From: Porphyromonadaceae bacterium CG2_30_38_12
GTDB lineage: Bacteria; Bacteroidota; Bacteroidia; Bacteroidales; Paludibacteraceae
DNA: 35,977 nucleotides
Assembly: GCA_001873635.1 (NCBI GenBank)
Contig: MNZK01000019.1
Location: 1-35,977, forward strand
Reading direction: 5' to 3'
Below are positions 31,707-35,977 of the stretch, one piece after another. Both the position numbers and the translations under genes were made by a program. Position 1 is the stretch's first letter. Every line of letters starts with the position of its first letter. The notes under the pieces were generated by a model that saw only the letters and a program-made list of their open reading frames with translations, was not told the DNA's origin and did not search any database.

Positions 31707-32474
31707 ATGAAATTACAACTCAAAAACCCGATTGTGTTTTTTGACCTCGAAACAACAGGTACTAACATTGTTTCTGATCGCATTGTGGAAATATCCTATC
31801 ATAAAGTTTCGCCTAACGGACGCGAAGAAACAAAAACAATAAGGATAAACCCGGACATGCCCATTCCTAAGGGAGCGTCTGACATTCATGGCATTTTAGA
31901 TGCCGATGTGGCTAACTGCCCTAAGTTTAAAGAAGTTGCAAAAGAAATTGCAAACGACATTGAAGGTTGCGATTTGGCTGGTTACAATTCAAACCGATTC
32001 GACATACCCTTGCTTGCCGAAGAGCTGCTACGTGCCGAAGTGGACATGGACCTGATGAAACGTAAATTTGTGGACGTGCAGGTTATTTTTCATAAAATGG
32101 AAGCACGAACTTTGGGAGCTGCTTATAAATTTTATTGCAACAAAGATTTGGTTGGTGCTCATGGTGCAGAAGCCGACACCCTTGCTACTTACGAAGTGCT
32201 TCAGGCACAATTAGATAGATATCCAGAATTAAAAAACGACATTGAATATTTATCTAAATTTACGATGCAAAATAACAATGTAGATTTTGCAGGACGCATT
32301 ATTTACAACGATAATGGCGAAGAAATTATCAACTTTGGAAAATATAAAGGAAAAAAAGTTACGGAAGTATTCAAAACAGACATGGGTTACTACGGCTGGA
32401 TGATGAACAGTGATTTTGCCCTACATACAAAAAAAGTGCTAACCAACATCAAACTAAGAGAATTTCATAAGTAA
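31707..32474 (+). CDS. DEDDh-type 3'-5' exonuclease with ExoX-like C-terminal domain
   Basis: A 255-residue protein of the DnaQ-like exonuclease superfamily. Exo I is FFDLETTG (11-18), Exo II NSNRFDIPLL and Exo III HGAEADTLAT with the DEDDh histidine. The C-terminal part, NFGKYKGKKVTEVFKTDMGYYGWMM, resembles the ExoX-like domain that follows the nuclease in exonuclease X-type and DNA polymerase III epsilon-like proteins. It may act in proofreading or repair; it is not obviously the replicative epsilon subunit. It starts 21 bp after tamL and probably shares its transcript. Confidence 0.9.
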   Translation: MKLQLKNPIVFFDLETTGTNIVSDRIVEISYHKVSPNGREETKTIRINPDMPIPKGASDIHGILDADVANCPKFKEVAKEIANDIEGCDLAGYNSNRFDIPLLAEELLRAEVDMDLMKRKFVDVQVIFHKMEARTLGAAYKFYCNKDLVGAHGAEADTLATYEVLQAQLDRYPELKNDIEYLSKFTMQNNNVDFAGRIIYNDNGEEIINFGKYKGKKVTEVFKTDMGYYGWMMNSDFALHTKKVLTNIKLREFHK

Positions 32475-32515
32475 GTAATTCAGAATTCGGTGATAAACAT
32501 AAGACTGTCAAAGCA

Positions 32516-33637
32516 ATGAACAAATTTTATTTTTTAAAAATAAGAGGGAAGCGTTTTCTGAAAATTCTTTTTTGGATAGGACTATGCTTACCATACAATT
32601 TGTTGGCACAGGAGCCTACGGGCTACTACGATGCTGCTTTGGGCAAAAAAGACAAAGATTTAAAAACAGCTTTATTCAAAATTATTCGTCCACATAAGCA
32701 ATTAAATTATTTAGCTTTGCCAACAGCCTTCCAATCAACCGATTGGCACCCGGCAACTTCAACCTCACCCAAGGGCTATTACTGGGATATGTATTCGAGC
32801 AACCAGCATTCAACGTGGTCAAAACAGGAACTAAACCGTGAACACAATATGCCCAAAAGTTGGTTTGGAGTATCAAGCGACCAAGTAAATGATTTTCAGA
32901 TAAGCACCGATTTGAATAATTTATATCCATCGGATATTAACGCCAATTCGGCAAAGCTCAATTACGCATTAGGGGTAGTTTCCAATTCAGCAATCTTCTC
33001 CAATGGTGTTGTTAAAGTTGGCAGCAACAGCTTTCCAGGTTATAACGGAACCGTATTTGAGCCTGCCAATGAATATAAAGGTGATTTTGCACGCGACTAT
33101 ATGTACATGGTTACTTGCTACGAAGACTATGCTAACACATGGCAAAGCATTGGCACATCGAGTATGCTAATTCGCGGCAGTTATTATCCAGTTCTAAATG
33201 CCTATGCAGTGAATTTACTGCTGCAATGGCACCGACAAGATGCGGTGAGCAGCAAAGAAGTAACCCGAAACAATGCCGTTTACAGCTTGCAAAACAACCG
33301 AAATCCGTATATTGATTATCCCGTTTTGGCTGAATATATCTGGGGGAAATTTATAGGCGAAACTTGGGACGGTAGTAACGATGATCCCGAAAACAATAGC
33401 CCTCTGAAGGCATTGTATTCAGCAACCGATAAAAGTGTTTTTGTAAGTATCAAAAATCCCCAAGCTGCATTTTATTCCATATTTTCGGTTTTTGGTATGC
33501 TCAAACAGTCCGGTGAAATTTCAGAAACATCTAAAATTAGCCTTAATAAGGAGAACAAGATTTTTGATAAAGGGATTTACCTGATAGTAGTTTACACGGG
33601 TAATTATCGCAAGTCAACCCGATTTTTAGTATATTGA
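32516..33637 (+). CDS. Secreted endonuclease I family nuclease, possible type IX secretion tail
   Basis: A 373-residue protein with a signal peptide (basic N-terminus, hydrophobic stretch, cleavage near LLA-QEP at 32). The Endonuclease_I core spans about 40-280, with LNREHNMPKSWF (about 104-115, the His-Asn-Met metal/catalytic block) and DLNNLYPSDINANSAKLNY. It should degrade DNA outside the cell. The C-terminal 80 residues hold a short DKGIYLIVVYTGNYRKSTRFLVY ending, which resembles the last strand pair of a type A T9SS sorting domain (GIY...G...K.FLV). I infer but cannot prove secretion by that route. It starts 41 bp after the exonuclease gene. Confidence 0.85.
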   Translation: MNKFYFLKIRGKRFLKILFWIGLCLPYNLLAQEPTGYYDAALGKKDKDLKTALFKIIRPHKQLNYLALPTAFQSTDWHPATSTSPKGYYWDMYSSNQHSTWSKQELNREHNMPKSWFGVSSDQVNDFQISTDLNNLYPSDINANSAKLNYALGVVSNSAIFSNGVVKVGSNSFPGYNGTVFEPANEYKGDFARDYMYMVTCYEDYANTWQSIGTSSMLIRGSYYPVLNAYAVNLLLQWHRQDAVSSKEVTRNNAVYSLQNNRNPYIDYPVLAEYIWGKFIGETWDGSNDDPENNSPLKALYSATDKSVFVSIKNPQAAFYSIFSVFGMLKQSGEISETSKISLNKENKIFDKGIYLIVVYTGNYRKSTRFLVY

Positions 33638-33715
33638 ATAAGTAAACAATTTCAGTTATAACTGTTTACTACTTTGTTGAATTGTAGTATTTTAAACCCT
33701 ATAAATCTAAAACGT

Positions 33716-34972
33716 ATGCGACATTTAATTTTCAAAAAAATTCTTCTATCTATTCCCTTATTAGCTTTTTCTTTTCTGACCATCCAGGCACAAAATGCTC
33801 CAGCTAATATCTGCAAAGGCATAGTGCGCGACAAGAAAACAGGAAACTACCTTGCTTTTACAAGCGTAGCGTTGCAAGGAACAAATATAAGAACAGTTGC
33901 CAACTCGGTAGGCGAATTTGCCCTTAAAGTTCCATCTACCCTTGCAAATTCAATACTCGAATTTCAATACATAGGCTATCAATCGAGGCGATTGCCAGTC
34001 TCCAATTTTGGCACCAACCTCATGACAGTAGAATTAGAAAATGTAGCAGTTGAGCTACCCGAAGTGAGCGTCATATCTTCCGATGCCGAAGCTTTGGTAC
34101 TTGCCATGTTTGCTCACAAGGGCACAAATTACTCGAATCAAGAAGAGCATTTTACTGCATTTTATCGCGAAACCATTCGTAAAAACCGTTCGTATGTATC
34201 GCTTTCCGAGTCGGTGGTAGATGTATATAAGCAAGCTTACACATCCTATAAAGCTGATGGCGTAACCACCTATAAAGCCCGCAAAAAAACAGACTATAGC
34301 AAAGTAGATACACTCCTATTCAAGCTCATGGGTGGACCATTCAATGCACTTTATTTAGATTTGATAAAATATCCCGAAATGATTTTCACAGACAACATGA
34401 AGGAAAACTACGAATTTAGTTTCGACCGTTCTACACTTAGTGACCAAAAGCGTATTTTTATTGTTAATTTTAAGCAAAAACCTTTGATTGACGATCCGCT
34501 TTATGCAGGAAAACTCTATATCGTTGCCCAAACCATGGCTTTGAAGAGTGCTGTTTTCAAACTCAATGTTCAGAATAGAGAAGCGGCATCCACTATGTTT
34601 ATTTTCAAAAAACCTCTCCGTGCCACTGTATATCCATTAGAGGCAACTTACAGAATCGATTTTTTTGAAAAAGACAACAAATGGTACTATGGTTATAGTC
34701 GCATAGAGCTTGCTTTACGCGTAAACTGGAAGAAAAAATTGTTTCATAGTACATTTTATTCCACCATAGAAATGGCTGCTACCGAACGCGAAAAATCAAT
34801 TGACAAAAAAGCATCTTGGAAGAAGGAACGCATACACCCCACCATTGTGATAGCCGATGAAGTGAGTGGTTTTGCTGACCCTGACTTTTGGGGTGAGTTT
34901 AATGTTATTGAACCTGAAAAACCTATTGAAGCAGCCATTCGTAAAATCCAAAAACAACTTCAGAAGAAATAA
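33716..34972 (+). CDS. Secreted protein with carboxypeptidase-like regulatory domain (DUF5686-like context)
   Basis: The ATG at 33716 is chosen because it puts a signal peptide at the N-terminus (MRHLIFKK..., cleavage near IQAQ at 26); a longer form from 33674 would bury it. The mature protein begins with a CarbopepD_reg_2 (TonB-dependent receptor-type beta sandwich) domain, GIVRDKKTGNYLAFTSVALQG...GEFALKVP...ILEFQYIGYQS (about 33-100). The rest (about 130-418) has FTAFYRETIRKNRSYVSLSESVVDVYKQ, which occurs in Bacteroidota proteins of unknown function with this architecture. No membrane barrel is apparent. It probably sits in the periplasm or at the cell surface. Function unknown. Confidence 0.75.
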   Translation: MRHLIFKKILLSIPLLAFSFLTIQAQNAPANICKGIVRDKKTGNYLAFTSVALQGTNIRTVANSVGEFALKVPSTLANSILEFQYIGYQSRRLPVSNFGTNLMTVELENVAVELPEVSVISSDAEALVLAMFAHKGTNYSNQEEHFTAFYRETIRKNRSYVSLSESVVDVYKQAYTSYKADGVTTYKARKKTDYSKVDTLLFKLMGGPFNALYLDLIKYPEMIFTDNMKENYEFSFDRSTLSDQKRIFIVNFKQKPLIDDPLYAGKLYIVAQTMALKSAVFKLNVQNREAASTMFIFKKPLRATVYPLEATYRIDFFEKDNKWYYGYSRIELALRVNWKKKLFHSTFYSTIEMAATEREKSIDKKASWKKERIHPTIVIADEVSGFADPDFWGEFNVIEPEKPIEAAIRKIQKQLQKK

Positions 34973-35063
34973 ACTTTTGAATAGAACTTACGTAAAAACA
35001 AAAATTTCACAAAAAATAAGTGTTAAATAATTAGGTACTTAAGTGTCTATTTAAAAAATTAGT

Positions 35064-35071
35064 TATATTTG
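35064..35071 (+). promoter_or_regulatory. Promoter -7 element of the repeat-bearing secreted protein
   Basis: TATATTTG fits TAnnTTTG, 53 bases before the ATG at 35125. The 150-bp gap after the preceding gene, with AT-rich sequence, indicates independent transcription. Confidence 0.55.
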
Positions 35072-35124
35072 TAGCCCATATTTTTGTATTATTTGTGATC
35101 AATAACTATTAATAAATTTATTTT

Positions 35125-35977
35125 ATGAAACATTTTTTTACCGCTCGCCAATATTTATTGTTGGCTATTCTTATTTTGTTTATTGTTAATGCAAATGCGC
35201 TTACCTATAAGGTTCAAGTACCTCAGGGCACAATGGAATGTTATTTTGCCGGTGAAATTAATGGCTGGATACATCAAAAAATGACTATGACGGACTCTAC
35301 AAAGTTTGAAATTGATTTTGCTGCAGCAACTACCATGCAGCAATATAAGTACTGCTCTGGTCCTGGTTGGGGTTTTGAAGAGATAAGACCCAATGGTGAA
35401 AATAGGACATGGTCTGTTAGTGATGTAGTAACAGGATGGGCACTAATTTACAATCCCAACACCTTGCCAGAGAAAGTTACCTATACTGTTACGGTGCCTT
35501 TAGGAACGAAAGGATGTTGGATTGCGGGAGCAAATAATAATTGGGCTTTCAACGAAATGCAACGCATTGATTCTACACACTACACAATTACTGTCAGCAC
35601 CACAACACGTGATAAGTATAAATATTGTTCGGGTCCTGATTGGAAATATACCGAGTTAGATTCAGTCTTTCAAGATGTACCGAACAGAGATTATAAACCA
35701 AATGACAAAGTCGCTCACTGGACTTATATTTATGATCCAGATTCAACGGCAAATCCGATTTATGGCTGTATGGATGCTAAAGCAATAAACTACAATCCAT
35801 TAGCAACAGCACCGGCACAATGTATTTACGATTCTGTTCCAAATCAAATTGTAGGTTGTATGGATTCGATTGCTAAAAACTACAATCCATTAGCAACCGT
35901 TCCGGCACAATGTATTTACGATTCTGTTCCAAATCAAATTGTAGGTTGTATGGATTCGATTGCTAACAACTACAATC
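35125..35977 (+). CDS. Secreted modular protein with GCMD..NYNP tandem repeats, 3'-partial
   Basis: The frame opens at ATG 35125 and is still open at the window end (284 residues visible). A signal peptide (1-25) is followed by two similar modules: about 26-115 (YKVQVPQGTMECYFAGEINGW...QYKYCSGPGW) and about 116-205 (YTVTVPLGTKGCWIAGANNNW...KYKYCSGPDW). Each looks like an immunoglobulin-like carbohydrate-binding sandwich of the starch/glycogen-binding sort, judged by the AG..N.W and KYC pattern. From residue 214, 30-residue repeats GCMDs.A.NYNPLAT.PAQC follow; related to the GCTDP.A.NYNP.AT.DDGSC repeat of secreted Bacteroidota proteins. The large protein was not listed as a closed ORF because its stop lies outside. 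A surface or extracellular role is expected; the C-terminal sorting signal cannot be seen. Confidence 0.8.
   Translation, partial: MKHFFTARQYLLLAILILFIVNANALTYKVQVPQGTMECYFAGEINGWIHQKMTMTDSTKFEIDFAAATTMQQYKYCSGPGWGFEEIRPNGENRTWSVSDVVTGWALIYNPNTLPEKVTYTVTVPLGTKGCWIAGANNNWAFNEMQRIDSTHYTITVSTTTRDKYKYCSGPDWKYTELDSVFQDVPNRDYKPNDKVAHWTYIYDPDSTANPIYGCMDAKAINYNPLATAPAQCIYDSVPNQIVGCMDSIAKNYNPLATVPAQCIYDSVPNQIVGCMDSIANNYN
35764..35977 (+). repeat. Near-identical 90-bp coding tandem repeats, running off the window
   Basis: Units start at 35764, 35854 and 35944, exactly 90 bp apart. Units 1 and 2 differ at a few bases, and the visible 34 bases of unit 3 differ from unit 2 at one. Such DNA-level identity implies recent expansion or ongoing homogenisation. 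Confidence 0.9.

Overview
The window looks like a chromosomal segment of a Bacteroidota bacterium, most likely of the Bacteroidales type. The reasons are AT-rich DNA, promoters with the TAnnTTTG -7 element, a TamL-type Omp85 lipoprotein, DUF4271 next to hemD, a secreted endonuclease I with a type IX-like C-terminal tail, and a surface protein built of GCMD..NYNP repeats. No ribosomal or transfer RNA, transposase, integrase or CRISPR array was seen, so genus-level placement is not attempted.

Left edge (1-3400), a recombination scrapyard. A rhomboid protease gene enters from outside the window. Its 3' end has been replaced by a decayed copy of the 3' end of a DUF4143 ATPase gene. It is followed by a truncated RecG-like/AlbA-type regulator remnant, two glycosyltransferase 5' fragments and a complete DUF4143 ATPase gene preceded by two tandem-repeat arrays. 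A short palindrome (core GGCTCGCAGAGCC) lies at the breakpoints.

Glycan locus (3427-20472), all on the + strand. It holds seven GT2 enzymes (one of them GtrB-like), one GT4, one exostosin-like enzyme, one DUF5672 protein, a polysaccharide deacetylase and a GtrA/GtrB/multi-membrane-protein cassette. It ends with a set for a dTDP-3-acetamido-3,6-dideoxyhexose (Fuc3NAc or Qui3NAc type): a double-domain FdtA/QdtA ketoisomerase, a hexapeptide acetyltransferase and a DegT-family aminotransferase. Two more DUF4143 ATPases and a GxxExxY protein are interspersed and have no evident part in sugar chemistry. Several families of short repeats lie between these genes, and some lie in frame inside them. 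The locus probably makes or decorates a surface polysaccharide. No Wzx, Wzy or Wzz was identified.

Housekeeping block (20525-33637). On the minus strand are free-methionine-(R)-sulfoxide reductase, TypA/BipA, a PcrA/UvrD helicase, an NAD-dependent epimerase-like protein and RimM. On the plus strand are DUF4271-hemD-rnpA-yidD, tamL, a DEDDh exonuclease and a secreted endonuclease I.

Right edge (33716-35977). A secreted carboxypeptidase-regulatory-domain protein is followed by the 5' part of a secreted modular protein. That protein has two similar beta-sandwich-like modules followed by near-identical 90-bp tandem repeats that run off the window.

Most notable: all three DUF4143 ATPases have their own direct-repeat arrays just upstream, different in sequence but with periods of 23 or 33 bp. 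A palindromic element has also inserted in frame in the aminotransferase gene.
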